A stretch of 64,000 nt of DNA. Source: JAHEAO01 sp041633555 (GTDB lineage: Bacteria > Pseudomonadota > Alphaproteobacteria > Rhodobacterales > Rhodobacteraceae). Each line of letters begins with the position of its first letter. Within the stretch, counting starts at the first letter, position 1. The stretch covers positions 37,652 through 101,651 of the forward strand of contig JBFKFZ010000006.1 of NCBI GenBank assembly GCA_041633555.1, read 5' to 3'. The translations under genes were made by a program, and so were the position numbers. Positions 9,411 to 19,343 of this stretch are shown piece by piece. The notes below the pieces were generated by a model that did no database searches, was not told the DNA's origin, and worked only from the letters and a program-made list of their open reading frames with translations.

Positions 9411-11963
9411 CTAGTAGAGGCCGCCAGAGCTCAAGGTGCCGAAATCAGCTTTCTTGGGCACGATGACGACATCGCCGGTCACGGTTTCGACCGTGGTGCC
9501 TTCCTCGGCGATCTCGCCGGGCGCAAAGAGCGGCAGGTTGGACCCCATCGCAAAGCCGCCATCATAGGTCAGGCCGAAGATCGGCTCTTCTCCATCGCGG
9601 AAATACTCGGCTACGACATATTCACCGTAGGCTTCGTCAGGCAGGCGCGCGCCGGTGAAGCGGTCGATCTTGATGAAATGGCCGCCGAGCGGAACTTCGA
9701 ACGGCCCGCCGCCATATTTCGCCACCGCGGTCTGCATGAACTCGTTGAAGACCGGCCCGCAAAGCGTCGATCCGAAGGCGCTGCGGCCCAGAGTGCGCGG
9801 ATTGTCGAAGCCGATATAGCAGCCGGCCACGATGTTCGAGGTAAAGCCGACGAACCAGACATCCTTTGCATCATTGGTGGTGCCGGTCTTGCCAGCAACC
9901 GGCACCGGCAGGTTGATCGCATTGGCAGCGGTGCCGCGCTGCACGACACCTTGCAGCATCGAGGTCAACTGGTAGGCGGTGACCGCATCCATAACCCGCT
10001 CGCGGTCCGACGTGATCGACGGTACCCTGCCGGGCTCCAGCGAAGCCTCGTCGCAATCCACGCAGATCCGGTTGTCATGGCGGTAGACGGTCTTGCCCCA
10101 GCGATCCTGCACCCGGTCGACCAATGTCGGCTCGACCCGCTCGCCGCCATTGGCGAACATCGCATAGGCCGCCACCATCTTGAACAAAGTGGTTTCCTCG
10201 GACCCCAGCGAGTTGGCGAGGAACCGGCCCATATTGTTGTAGACGCCAAAGCGCTCGGCATAGCCCGCCACGACGTCGATCCCGACTTCCTGTGCCAGCC
10301 GCACGGTCATCAGGTTGCGCGACTGCTCGATGCCGGTGCGCAATGGCGCAGGTCCGTAGAACTTGTTCGACGAGTTGGTTGGCCGCCAGACGCCCTGCGG
10401 CGTGTTCACCTCGATCGGTGCATCGATGATGATCGTCGCAGGAGTGAACCCGCTGTCGAGTGCCGCGGCATAGACGAAGGGCTTGAAGCTCGAACCCGGC
10501 TGGCGGGTCGCCTGCGTCGCGCGGTTGAAGACCGAATGCTGGTAGGAGAAACCGCCCTGCATCGCCAATACCCGGCCGGTATCGACATCCATGGCCATCA
10601 TCGCGCCCTGCACTTCCGGGATCTGCCGCAGGCTCCAGCGCTGGAATTCGCCGTCGTTGTTGGTCATCCGGCGCACCAGAACCACGTCGCCTGCAGCGAC
10701 AAGATCGCTGGCCTTGGTGGCTTTCGGGGCCAACCGGCCATCCGACCGGCGCTTGCGGGCCCATGTCACGTCTTCGGCGGTGATCCAGTGCCCGTCCTCA
10801 TCATCCCTAAAACCCTCGATCCCGATCCGGGCGGCTGTCTCGCCGATCTGAAGCACGACGGCCGGAAACCAGCCATCGACGTCACGGCTGACGCTTACAC
10901 CGGCCAGGGCATCGCGCCAGGCTGCTTCGTCGGTCAACTGCTCGGTCGCGAGCTTCTGGCCGGTCCCGCGCCAGATGCCGAGATTGCGGTCATAGCTTTC
11001 CAGCCGGTCCCGCAGGGCCTTGGCGGCCTCGACCTGCAGTTCAGGATCCATCGTGGCGCGGATCGCCAGACCACCGCCGAAGAACTCCTCCTGACCGAAA
11101 TTGCGGCTGAGCTGACGGCGGATCTCGTCGGTGAAATAGTCGCGCGGCGGAAGCTGCGCACGAAACGGCTCGTAATCGCCGTTCTGCACGGTCTTCAATG
11201 GTTGCGCCCGGGCCGACTCGAGCGTTTCGCGGTCGATGTAGCCATTCTCGAACATCTCCCGCAGGACGTAGTTGCGCCGGTTGACCGCCTCTTCGATCTG
11301 GCGGACCGGGTGCAGGTTGCCCGGGCGTTGCGCAAGAGCCGCAAGATAGGCCGCCTCGTCGGCGCTCAGCTGGCCGAGCGTCTTGTTGAAGTAGGTCTGC
11401 GCCGATGCCGCGACGCCAAAGCTGTTTTGTCCCAGGAATATCTCGTTGAGATAAAGTTCGAGGATCTTGTCCTTGGACAGGGTCTGTTCCAGCCGGCTGG
11501 CAAGAATCAGTTCCTTGATCTTGCGTTCCGCCGACCGGTCGGAGGACAGAAGAAAGTTCTTCATCACCTGCTGGGTGATGGTCGAGGCGCCGCGCAACCG
11601 TTCGCCGCGCGCCGCATCTATGACCGCGGCGACCATGCCGCGCGGATCGTATCCCTTGTGCTGGTAGAAGTTCTTGTCCTCGGCTGAGATGAAAGCGTGC
11701 TTTACCAGATCGGGGACTTCCTCGGCCGAGACGAACAGCCGCCGTTCCTCGGCGAACTCATCAACGATCCGCCCCTCGCCGGAATAGACGCGGCTGATGG
11801 TCGGAGGGGTATATTGTGCCAGCTGCTCGTGATTGGGCAGATCGCGGCTATACATCCAGAACACCGCGCCGACGCAAAGCGCCGCCATGAAGATGCCCAA
11901 AGTCAGCCAGCTGAAGATGCCGCCAAGGAAAGAAAATATGAACCGGAGCACGATGGCCCTCAC
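9411..11963 (-). CDS. mrcA: Penicillin-binding protein 1A (bifunctional transglycosylase/transpeptidase)
   Basis: An 850-residue class A PBP that polymerises and cross-links peptidoglycan in the periplasm. After a single membrane anchor (about 6-32) comes the GT51 transglycosylase domain, with catalytic Glu in AFISAEDKNFYQHKG (about residue 90) and STITQQVMKNFLL. An OB-like insert follows, then the transpeptidase domain with the SxxK serine in QPGSSFKPFVYA (about 489) and KTGTTND (about 690). The length is normal for PBP1A. It sits with an N-acetylmuramoyl-L-alanine amidase gene upstream and prfB downstream, all on the minus strand. Confidence 0.97.
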   Translation of the reverse strand: MRAIVLRFIFSFLGGIFSWLTLGIFMAALCVGAVFWMYSRDLPNHEQLAQYTPPTISRVYSGEGRIVDEFAEERRLFVSAEEVPDLVKHAFISAEDKNFYQHKGYDPRGMVAAVIDAARGERLRGASTITQQVMKNFLLSSDRSAERKIKELILASRLEQTLSKDKILELYLNEIFLGQNSFGVAASAQTYFNKTLGQLSADEAAYLAALAQRPGNLHPVRQIEEAVNRRNYVLREMFENGYIDRETLESARAQPLKTVQNGDYEPFRAQLPPRDYFTDEIRRQLSRNFGQEEFFGGGLAIRATMDPELQVEAAKALRDRLESYDRNLGIWRGTGQKLATEQLTDEAAWRDALAGVSVSRDVDGWFPAVVLQIGETAARIGIEGFRDDEDGHWITAEDVTWARKRRSDGRLAPKATKASDLVAAGDVVLVRRMTNNDGEFQRWSLRQIPEVQGAMMAMDVDTGRVLAMQGGFSYQHSVFNRATQATRQPGSSFKPFVYAAALDSGFTPATIIIDAPIEVNTPQGVWRPTNSSNKFYGPAPLRTGIEQSRNLMTVRLAQEVGIDVVAGYAERFGVYNNMGRFLANSLGSEETTLFKMVAAYAMFANGGERVEPTLVDRVQDRWGKTVYRHDNRICVDCDEASLEPGRVPSITSDRERVMDAVTAYQLTSMLQGVVQRGTAANAINLPVPVAGKTGTTNDAKDVWFVGFTSNIVAGCYIGFDNPRTLGRSAFGSTLCGPVFNEFMQTAVAKYGGGPFEVPLGGHFIKIDRFTGARLPDEAYGEYVVAEYFRDGEEPIFGLTYDGGFAMGSNLPLFAPGEIAEEGTTVETVTGDVVIVPKKADFGTLSSGGLY

Positions 11964-12073
11964 TTTCTTGATGGATCAGTCTTATACATATGCACTGCCA
12001 GCGTCAAAACGAACGAGCCCTAGAATTCGGCCGGAACGCGCCGCCAGCGGTCACGCTTATGCGAGGCGCGTCA

Positions 12074-13291
12074 TCATTTCCGCAGGCCCGCGGCAGCTTC
12101 GGCATCGGCAATGGCCCAGCTTCTAAGGGCATCCCGGATGGCCTTCGCCGCCGCCGCCCGCCATTCGGGGTCGGTAATCCGGGCGCGATCACGCGGCGAT
12201 GACAGAAAGCCAAGTTCGATCAGGACCGAGGGAATATCGGGGGCTTTCAGCACCGAGAAGTCCGCCGACAGCCGTGGCCGCTTGTGCAGTCGCGTGGTTT
12301 TCGACAACCCTTCGACAAGCATGTCGGCCAGCATGTCGGCACGGGGCGCGGTTTCAGTGCGGGCCAGATCCATTAGCACGTTCGCAACAACATCACCCTG
12401 CCCGCTCAGATCGACCCCCGCCAGAAGATCGGCGCGATCGTGGCGCTCCGCGAGCCTCTGCGACGCGAAGTCGGATGCGTCCTCGGAAAGCGTGTAGATC
12501 GTGGCCCCTGTCGCGCGGCCCTCAGCCAATGCGTCGGCATGCAACGACAGGAACACGTCGGCGGCGGCCGCCCGGGCGATCGAGATGCGGGATTCGAGCG
12601 GCACGAAGACATCCTCGGTACGCGTAAGGACCACTTCGAAGCCGCCCGCCCGCAGCAGGGTTTCCTGCATTTCGCGCGCGAAGGTCAGCATCAGTTCCGC
12701 CTCGACGACATTCCCGGCTTCGGCACCCGGATCGATGCCGCCGTGGCCGGGATCGATGACCACCTTCAGCGGTCCGGCCCCCGTCTGGCGCCGCTTCGGT
12801 TTTGGCAGGACGACTGGTTCAGGTCGTCCGGTGCGGAGTTCCGCCGGCGCACCGGCAGTGGCGGCAAATGCCTGTTCGGAAACTGCTACCAGTCTGACCC
12901 GCAAAACCACCGCGGCGGGATTGCTGGTATCAAGTCCGGCCTGATCGAGCCGCAAGGGGCCAGCCAGATCGAGCACCATCCGCGACCATCCCGCCAGGAA
13001 AAGCCCGGTGCGCACCGCCGTGATATGGTCTGAGGCGTCGAAGGCGTCCGCTTTCAGCCCGGTCCAGTCGAGTTCGTTGAAATCCAGGACAAGCCGTCTT
13101 GGTTCATCAAGCGTGAAAATGCGGTAGGGCACGCCCTGGGTCATCGACAGCGTCAATTCAACTGCCTCGCCGAGGTCCGCGACACGATTTTCGCCCGGTG
13201 CAATCCGGGCCAAAGCCGACAGGTTCTGCGACAGCGCCGCAGAGGGCCCCATACACAGTGCCATCGTCAGGATCAGGCCGATTATCTTCAT
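12074..13291 (-). CDS. N-acetylmuramoyl-L-alanine amidase (AMIN + Amidase_3, AmiC-type)
   Basis: A 405-residue periplasmic zinc amidase that cuts the amide bond between MurNAc and the stem peptide. Signal peptide MKIIGLILTMALCMGPSAALS, then an AMIN targeting domain (about 30-150), then Amidase_3 from about 185 (VVIDPGHGGIDPGAEAG, with the first zinc His; later SLHADAL and LIELGFLS with the catalytic Glu). The start was placed at 13291 because it gives a clean signal peptide. A longer in-frame version would run into the next gene by 25 bases. Probably cotranscribed with mrcA, 110 bp downstream. Confidence 0.94.
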   Translation of the reverse strand: MKIIGLILTMALCMGPSAALSQNLSALARIAPGENRVADLGEAVELTLSMTQGVPYRIFTLDEPRRLVLDFNELDWTGLKADAFDASDHITAVRTGLFLAGWSRMVLDLAGPLRLDQAGLDTSNPAAVVLRVRLVAVSEQAFAATAGAPAELRTGRPEPVVLPKPKRRQTGAGPLKVVIDPGHGGIDPGAEAGNVVEAELMLTFAREMQETLLRAGGFEVVLTRTEDVFVPLESRISIARAAAADVFLSLHADALAEGRATGATIYTLSEDASDFASQRLAERHDRADLLAGVDLSGQGDVVANVLMDLARTETAPRADMLADMLVEGLSKTTRLHKRPRLSADFSVLKAPDIPSVLIELGFLSSPRDRARITDPEWRAAAAKAIRDALRSWAIADAEAAAGLRK

Positions 13292-13341
13292 GCTGCTCGT
13301 TTTCTTTGGCTTATAGCGCAGCCCGCTCGGCCCGGAAATAC

Positions 13342-14481
13342 TTATCGCGTGGCCATGAAACTGCACAGGCGCGCGAGGCCCTCACGGATCTCTGCCGTTT
13401 CCCGGGCGTAAGAAAATCGCAACGTGCAGTGCCCGCGCTCGGGGTCGAAATCGAGACCGGGGGTCACGGCGACGCCTGCCCCTTCAAGGATTTCGGCGGC
13501 AAAGTCGCGGCTGTCATCGGTCAGGTCCGACACGTCTGCATAGATGTAGAACGCGCCATCCGGCGGGGCGATCCGGGTGAACCCGGCCTCCGGCAGTCCA
13601 GCCATCATCAGCCTCCGGTTCTCGGCATAGACCTCAAGGTTGGCCTGTAACTCGTCCTCGCAGTCGAGTGCCGCGAGGGCGGCAATCTGGCTGGCATGGG
13701 GCGGGCAGATGAACAGGTTCTGTGCCAGCCGTTCGAGGATACGCACGTGATCTTCCGGCACGACCATCCAGCCGATCCGCCAGCCCGTCATGCTGAAAGA
13801 CTTGGAGAACGAGTTGATCACATAGACGTCGTCGCTGATTTCCAGCGCCGACACGGCGCGGTTGCCATAGTGGATGCCGTGGTAGATCTCATCCGAAACG
13901 AAGGACATGTTGCGCGAACGGCAGGTCTCGATCAGCGCGGCGAGCGCGTCTTTCGTCAGCATCGTGCCCGAGGGATTGGCGGGCGAGGCGACGATCAGGC
14001 CCTTGAGATCGCTGGGCAGATCGGCGGGCACCGGCTGCAGCCGGTTCGCGTCAGAGCTTTGAATGCCGACCGGCTCCAGGTCCAGCGCCCGCAGGATCTG
14101 GCGATAAGAGGGATAACCCGGCTCGCCCAGCCCGACCCGATCCCCGGCATCGAAAAGGGCTGTGAAGGCCAGGATGAAACCGGCGGATGACCCGGATATC
14201 ACGACGATCCGCTCCGGACTGATCCGCAGCCCGTACCAGTCCGCGTAGAGCTGCGCGATCCGGGCTCGCAATTCGGGCAGGCCAAGCGCGACGGTATAGC
14301 CCAGCGCGCCCTCCTCCATCGCGCTGGCTAGGGCTGCGCGGGCGGCGGCAGGTGCAGGGGTGCCCGGTTGGCCAACCTCCATATGGACGATCTTCCGCCC
14401 GGCGGCTTCGGCTTTTCGCGCCGCCTCCATCACATCCATCACAATGAAGGGATCGACGGCGCTGCGCCTTGAGTTCCGCAT
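13342..14481 (-). CDS. Class I/II PLP-dependent aminotransferase
   Basis: A 379-residue fold-type I aminotransferase. It shows the PLP lysine in NSFSKSFSMTGWRIGW, the substrate-carboxylate arginine near the end (CTLRFSYARE), SNPSGT-like ASPANPSGTML, and VSDEIYHGI with the Asp that contacts the pyridine nitrogen. The order and spacing suit the AspC/aromatic aminotransferase subgroup; the true amino donor cannot be read from sequence. It is upstream of the amidase gene on the same strand. It is divergent from the DsbA-like gene, with 118 bp between the two starts. Confidence 0.92.
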   Translation of the reverse strand: MRNSRRSAVDPFIVMDVMEAARKAEAAGRKIVHMEVGQPGTPAPAAARAALASAMEEGALGYTVALGLPELRARIAQLYADWYGLRISPERIVVISGSSAGFILAFTALFDAGDRVGLGEPGYPSYRQILRALDLEPVGIQSSDANRLQPVPADLPSDLKGLIVASPANPSGTMLTKDALAALIETCRSRNMSFVSDEIYHGIHYGNRAVSALEISDDVYVINSFSKSFSMTGWRIGWMVVPEDHVRILERLAQNLFICPPHASQIAALAALDCEDELQANLEVYAENRRLMMAGLPEAGFTRIAPPDGAFYIYADVSDLTDDSRDFAAEILEGAGVAVTPGLDFDPERGHCTLRFSYARETAEIREGLARLCSFMATR

Positions 14482-14599
14482 GAACCACTCCTAAAGCTCG
14501 GCTCATGTCGTGCACTCTGCGGCATTGAAGGTCAATGCGGCTGGACGCCCGCGCCCCATATGGTAGATGCGGGCTCAGCCCCACCTGATGGAGATGCCG

Positions 14600-15355
14600 A
14601 TGAACCGCCTTGCCAGAACTGCCGCCTCCGGCGCGCTGACGTTAGGTCTTGCCACTGCAGCCAATGCCTTCGATCTGACCGAGATGAGTGATGCAGAACG
14701 GCAGGCGTTTCGTGACGAGGTGCGCTCTTACCTCCTGGAAAACCCGGAGGTGCTGATGGAGGCGATCGGGATATTGGAGCAGCGACAGGCCGATGCGCAG
14801 GTCGCCAACGATCAGGCGATGATCCAGACCAATGCGGAAGCCCTTTTCAACGACGGCTATTCCTATGTCGGTGGCAATCCCGACGGTGACGTGACGGTGG
14901 TTGAATTCCTCGATTACCAGTGCGGCTATTGCAAGAAGGCGCATCCCGAGGTGACGCAGTTGATCGAGGGCGACGGCGACATCCGGTATATCGTCAAGGA
15001 ATTCCCGATACTGGGCGAAGCTTCGGTGCTGGCCTCACGCTTTGCGATCTCGGTCAAACAGGTCGCGGGCAATGAAGCCTACGCAACGATCCACGACGCG
15101 CTGATGACATTCCGGGGCGAGATCTCTGAGGAGTCGCTGAGGACTCTTGCCGGCTCGGAAGGTCTCGACGTCGATTCTGTCATGGCCACGATGGACAGCG
15201 AGGAAGTGACAGAGGTCATCGCAGAGAACCACGCACTGGCCCGGCGGATGCAGATCAACGGGACGCCCGGTTTCGTGATCGGCGACCAGATGCTGCGCGG
15301 ATATGTGCCGCTGGACGGGATGCAGCAGGTCGTGGCGCAGCTTCGGGGCCAGTAA
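14600..15355 (+). CDS. DsbA family thiol:disulfide protein (periplasmic)
   Basis: A 251-residue protein with a signal peptide (MNRLARTAASGALTLGLATAANA), an N-terminal helical segment of about 75 residues, and then a thioredoxin-fold DsbA domain. The active site is CGYC (FLDYQCGYCKKAHPEV) and the cis-proline loop is INGTPGFVIG. The N-terminal extension before the thioredoxin fold resembles ScsC/Com1-type proteins, which may act as oxidase or isomerase. The start at 14600 was chosen because it begins the signal peptide and has GGAG 7 bases ahead. It is convergent with ispG, with only 3 bp between stops. Confidence 0.92.
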   Translation: MNRLARTAASGALTLGLATAANAFDLTEMSDAERQAFRDEVRSYLLENPEVLMEAIGILEQRQADAQVANDQAMIQTNAEALFNDGYSYVGGNPDGDVTVVEFLDYQCGYCKKAHPEVTQLIEGDGDIRYIVKEFPILGEASVLASRFAISVKQVAGNEAYATIHDALMTFRGEISEESLRTLAGSEGLDVDSVMATMDSEEVTEVIAENHALARRMQINGTPGFVIGDQMLRGYVPLDGMQQVVAQLRGQ

Positions 15356-15358
15356 GCC

Positions 15359-16480
15359 CTATTCGGCGGCCTGCTCGACAGCGTCGATGTCGGCGGCGCG
15401 CCTTTCAACCAGTTCGACGATGTGATCGACCATCTGCTCGTTGGTCATCTTGTGGCTCTGCTTTCCTGCCAGATAGACCATGCCCGCGCCCGCGCCGCCG
15501 CCGGTAAAGCCGACATCTGTCATCAGCGCCTCGCCCGGCCCGTTCACGACACAGCCAATGATCGACAGGCTCATCGGCGTCTTGATATGCGAAAGCCGGT
15601 CTTCCAGCGTCTCGACGGTCTTGATGACATCGAACCCCTGCCGGGCGCAGGACGGGCATGAAATGATGTTGACGCCGCGATGCCGGAGCCCCAGCGATTT
15701 CAGGATCTCGTAGCCGACCTTGACCTCTTCCACCGGATCTGCCGAAAGGCTGACGCGTATCGTGTCGCCGATCCCCATCCACAGGAGATTGCCAAGACCG
15801 ATCGCCGACTTGATCGTGCCGGTCATCAACCCGCCGGCCTCGGTAATGCCGAGATGGATCGGCGCGTCGGTGGCTTCAGCAAGGCTCTGATAGGCCGCAG
15901 CTGCGAGAAACACGTCGGAGGCCTTGCAGGAGATCTTGAACTCGTGGAAGTCGTTATCCTGCAGGATCCGGATATGGTCGAGACCGCTTTCGACCATCGC
16001 TTCCGGGCAAGGCTCGGCGTATTTCTCCAGCAGGTGCTTTTCCAGCGATCCGGCATTCACACCGATCCGGATCGAGCAGCCGTGATCCTTGGCCGCACGG
16101 ATCACCTCGCGCACCCGTTCGGGGGAGCCGATATTGCCGGGATTAATCCGCAGGCAGGCGGCGCCGGCCTCTGCGGCCTCGATCGCACGTTTGTAGTGGA
16201 AATGGATGTCGGCAACGATCGGCACCGGGCTTTCGGCAACGATCTCGCGCAAGGCCTTCGTCGAGGCCTGGTCCGGCGTCGAGATCCGGACAATATCCGC
16301 CCCTGCCTCTGCCGCCGCCAGAACCTGCGCCACGGTCGCCTTGACGTCGGACGTGTCGGTATTGGTCATCGTCTGCACGGTGATCGGCGCTTCGCCACCG
16401 ACCGGGACCGAGCCAACCATGATCTGCCGCGACTTGCGACGGTAGATGTTGCGCCAGGGGCGGATGTGATTGAGCGACAT
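15359..16480 (-). CDS. ispG: 4-hydroxy-3-methylbut-2-en-1-yl diphosphate synthase (IspG/GcpE)
   Basis: A 373-residue [4Fe-4S] enzyme of the MEP isoprenoid pathway, which reductively opens the methylerythritol cyclodiphosphate ring. The TIM-barrel part begins NIYRRKSRQIMVGSVPVGG. The cluster cysteines are in ISCPSCARQG and IIGCVVNGPGE, followed by the conserved Glu. The length is normal. It lies downstream of the RodZ-like gene on the minus strand; this ispG/RodZ-like pairing is common in proteobacteria. Confidence 0.98.
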   Translation of the reverse strand: MSLNHIRPWRNIYRRKSRQIMVGSVPVGGEAPITVQTMTNTDTSDVKATVAQVLAAAEAGADIVRISTPDQASTKALREIVAESPVPIVADIHFHYKRAIEAAEAGAACLRINPGNIGSPERVREVIRAAKDHGCSIRIGVNAGSLEKHLLEKYAEPCPEAMVESGLDHIRILQDNDFHEFKISCKASDVFLAAAAYQSLAEATDAPIHLGITEAGGLMTGTIKSAIGLGNLLWMGIGDTIRVSLSADPVEEVKVGYEILKSLGLRHRGVNIISCPSCARQGFDVIKTVETLEDRLSHIKTPMSLSIIGCVVNGPGEALMTDVGFTGGGAGAGMVYLAGKQSHKMTNEQMVDHIVELVERRAADIDAVEQAAE

Positions 16481-16557
16481 TGCGCGGGCCTTGCAGCGAA
16501 GCGGGTTCAGGGATCACATAATGGCCGCGCCGGTCTCTGGCAACCGATGCCGGTCGG

Positions 16558-17787
16558 TCATTCGGTCGGGGGCTGCTCTGCCACGGGGACCGGTATCGCC
16601 TCGGCGACCGCGACCAGCTTGGCCAGATCGCTGTCCTTGGACAGGTCGGCAACCGCATAGGACTGTTTCAGCTCGGTCGGCGCCAGAACCACGTTCTTGA
16701 CGACTGCCGGTCCTACCCCGGCCGGGCCGAAATTCTCGCCATTGACGGTGAAATAGACCGATCCGGCATTGCCGGCGCGAAGGACCGGCGGTTCTTCGGT
16801 CTTTGGCAGCACGTAGCGCTCTCCGGCATCCAGGATCTTTTCGAAGAGCACCGTTCCGTCAGCGCCGCTCACGCGGACCCAGGACGGGCGCACCGCGAAC
16901 AGCACGACCTCCGGCACGTCCTCTGCCACGACCTGTATCGGGGCCTCGATCGGGTCGGCCACAGGTTCAGGGATCTGCGCGATCAGCCGCTTCTCAACCG
17001 GGGTCGACAACAAGGTGCCGGTCGATGCCGGGTCGAGGATCGAGATCGGACCGTCGCGGGCCACCAGCACCGGAACGTCCAGCGCCTGCGGCCGGTAGAG
17101 CCGGTCGAATGCTTCCGGAGTCGGCGCAGTAAAGTCGGAATCGGTTTCGATCTCGGCCAACTGAGTTTCGGCGGGCTCGAACGTGTCAAGCGTTGTCGTA
17201 ACCCCCGGCGCCTGGTCGACCGGCGTGAACTGCACCTTCTGGATTTCCTGCAGAACTGACCAGCCGCCATAGCCGATCACACCGATCAGCGCGAGAAGCA
17301 CGAGCGAAGAGCCAATAGCACTGGGTTCGATCCGCGAGGCGAAGGAATCGCCGCGCGGGATGAATTTCGCGTCGGGATCAGCAAACGGGTCGCGGATGCC
17401 CTTGGCAATCGCCTTGTCCGCCTTGGCCGTCCGGCTGCCGGAGGCTGCCGGCGACATGCCGTGGGCTGTGACAAAATTCCCCTCTTCGCAGAACCGCTTA
17501 TAGGCCCATTCCGGGTCGAGATTCAGGTAGCGCGAATAGGACCGCACATAGCCGGCGATGAAGCCCTGAGTTTCAAATGCGGAAGGATCGGCATTCTCGA
17601 TCGCGGCAATGTAGGTTGCCTTGATCTTGAGTTCCCGCTGTACATCCAGAAGCGACTTGCCCATCGTCGCGCGTTCACCGCGCATGATGTCGCCAAGCCG
17701 CAGGTCATAGTCGTCAAAGCCCAGAAGCTTGGCTGGTGCCTCTTCCGGGGGACTTTCTGGTGGAGTCGTGGTCCTCCGCCCAATCAT
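16558..17787 (-). CDS. RodZ-like protein: cytoplasmic HTH, one membrane span, periplasmic DUF4115
   Basis: A 409-residue protein. The N-terminal XRE-type helix-turn-helix (about 30-100, GDIMRGERATMGKSLLDVQRELKIKATYIAAIE) is the part that contacts MreB in RodZ. A linker leads to a membrane segment (about 195-215, SSLVLLALIGVIGYGGWSVL). The periplasmic side has a Pro/Val-rich spacer and a C-terminal beta domain (VLFAVRPSWVRVSGADGTVL) as in DUF4115. This suggests a role in rod-shape control. ATG at 17787 follows a GGGGCAGGG stretch; a TTG 10 codons earlier is a possible alternative start. Confidence 0.86.
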   Translation of the reverse strand: MIGRRTTTPPESPPEEAPAKLLGFDDYDLRLGDIMRGERATMGKSLLDVQRELKIKATYIAAIENADPSAFETQGFIAGYVRSYSRYLNLDPEWAYKRFCEEGNFVTAHGMSPAASGSRTAKADKAIAKGIRDPFADPDAKFIPRGDSFASRIEPSAIGSSLVLLALIGVIGYGGWSVLQEIQKVQFTPVDQAPGVTTTLDTFEPAETQLAEIETDSDFTAPTPEAFDRLYRPQALDVPVLVARDGPISILDPASTGTLLSTPVEKRLIAQIPEPVADPIEAPIQVVAEDVPEVVLFAVRPSWVRVSGADGTVLFEKILDAGERYVLPKTEEPPVLRAGNAGSVYFTVNGENFGPAGVGPAVVKNVVLAPTELKQSYAVADLSKDSDLAKLVAVAEAIPVPVAEQPPTE

Positions 17788-17898
17788 GCGCCCTGCCCCA
17801 TTTGCCTTTGTCCTCAAATGGCTAACGATTCGTCCGCGTCGTCAGCCTATTGGGCAAAAGTTTACCATACTGCAAGCGAGTTTGCACCCGCGTAAGAA

Positions 17899-19122
17899 TC
17901 AGGCCGACATGTCAGCACGATTAAGCGCACAATGCGACCAAAGTTGGTCAAGAGCGCGCACAAGCTTGTCAATCTCACCAGGGCCATGCACTGGCGAAGG
18001 AGTGAAGCGCAGCCTCTCGGTGCCGCGTGGAACGGTGGGGAAGTTAATCGGCTGCGCATAGATGCCGAATTCGACGAGCAGCATGTCCGACAGCATCTTG
18101 CAGTGAACCGGGTCACCGACATGGACCGGCACGATATGGCTGCCATGGTCGATGATCGGCAGGCCCAGCCCCTTCAGCCGCAGCTTGAGAATGCCGGCCT
18201 GGGTCTGATGCCGATTGCGCAGTTCCTGATCGCCCTTGAGATGCCGGACCGAAGCCGCAGCACCCGCGGCCACTGCCGGCGGCAGCGACGTGGTAAAGAT
18301 GAAGCCCGGCGCATAGGAGCGGATCGCATCGCACATTTTCGCGGTGCCCGCGATGTAGCCGCCCATCACGCCGTAGGCCTTGGCCAGCGTGCCATTGATG
18401 ATGTCGATGCGATGCATCAGGCCCTCCCGCTCGGCAACACCGCCGCCGCGGGGGCCGTACATGCCAACTGCGTGCACCTCGTCGATATAGGTCATTGCGC
18501 CGAATTCGTCAGCCAGATCGCAGATCGCCTCGATCGGCCCGAAATCGCCATCCATCGAGTAGATGGACTCGAAGGCGATGAGCTTCGGCGCGGCAGGATC
18601 GTCTGTCTCAAGCAATTCACGCAAATGCGCCACGTCAGTGTGCCGGTAGATGCGCTTGGCGCCGCCATTGCGGCGCACGCCCTCGATCATCGAGGCGTGG
18701 TTCAGCGCGTCGGAATATATGATCAGCCCGGGAAAGAGCTTTGGAAGGGTCGAAAGCGTCGCATCATTGGCGATATAGGCGCTGGTGAACAACAGCGCCG
18801 CCTCCTTGCGGTGCAGGTCGGCCAGTTCGGCCTCGAGCCGTTTGTGATAGACAGTCGTGCCAGAGATGTTGCGCGTTCCGCCCGACCCGGCGCCGGTGGC
18901 GTCTATCGCCTCGTGCATTGCGGCCAGAACCACCGGATGCTGACCCATGCCCAAATAGTCATTGCCGCACCATACCGTAACCGGCTGCTCCTGCCCGTCG
19001 GGGCGGCGCCACATCGCATGTGGGAAGTCGCCCTTCCGGCGTTCGATATCTATGAAAGTCCGGTACCGGCCTTCATCATGCAAACGCTGTAGTGCTGCTT
19101 CGAGTTGAGCATCATAGTTCAA
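17899..19122 (-). CDS. hemA: 5-aminolevulinate synthase (C4 pathway)
   Basis: A 407-residue PLP enzyme that condenses glycine and succinyl-CoA to 5-aminolevulinate, the first step of tetrapyrrole synthesis in alphaproteobacteria. Key blocks are WCGNDYLGMGQHPVV, the glycine-binding GSGGTRNISGTT, and the PLP lysine in GTLAKAYGVMGGY. Start: a TTG at 19122 (MNYDAQLEAALQRLHDEG) right after a strong GGGGGAAG site. This matches the family N-terminus and gives the usual 407 residues. An upstream in-frame ATG would add unrelated sequence. Upstream of the RodZ-like gene, same strand. Confidence 0.96.
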   Translation of the reverse strand: MNYDAQLEAALQRLHDEGRYRTFIDIERRKGDFPHAMWRRPDGQEQPVTVWCGNDYLGMGQHPVVLAAMHEAIDATGAGSGGTRNISGTTVYHKRLEAELADLHRKEAALLFTSAYIANDATLSTLPKLFPGLIIYSDALNHASMIEGVRRNGGAKRIYRHTDVAHLRELLETDDPAAPKLIAFESIYSMDGDFGPIEAICDLADEFGAMTYIDEVHAVGMYGPRGGGVAEREGLMHRIDIINGTLAKAYGVMGGYIAGTAKMCDAIRSYAPGFIFTTSLPPAVAAGAAASVRHLKGDQELRNRHQTQAGILKLRLKGLGLPIIDHGSHIVPVHVGDPVHCKMLSDMLLVEFGIYAQPINFPTVPRGTERLRFTPSPVHGPGEIDKLVRALDQLWSHCALNRADMSA

Positions 19123-19343
19123 TAGTCTTCCCCCAACCGGTTCAATCTTCGGGATCAAATGCATTACTTCAATCCCCGAAGAATAGCACGATTTGACCCT
19201 GTTTTTCCACACGCATTCAAGAAACGTTACATTTCGGCGCGCAAGACCCTTTTTTCGCACGAGCATCGGTGATTTCCGCACGGCTGGACCTTTGCCCTTG
19301 CCCTGATACTGTCTTTTTCAGCCGATTTGAAGGAGCTTGCGCC

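Noticed and set aside
9366..11687. 773-codon plus-strand open frame opposite mrcA
   Set aside because: It runs antisense to a complete PBP1A gene and its translation has no domain-like pattern.
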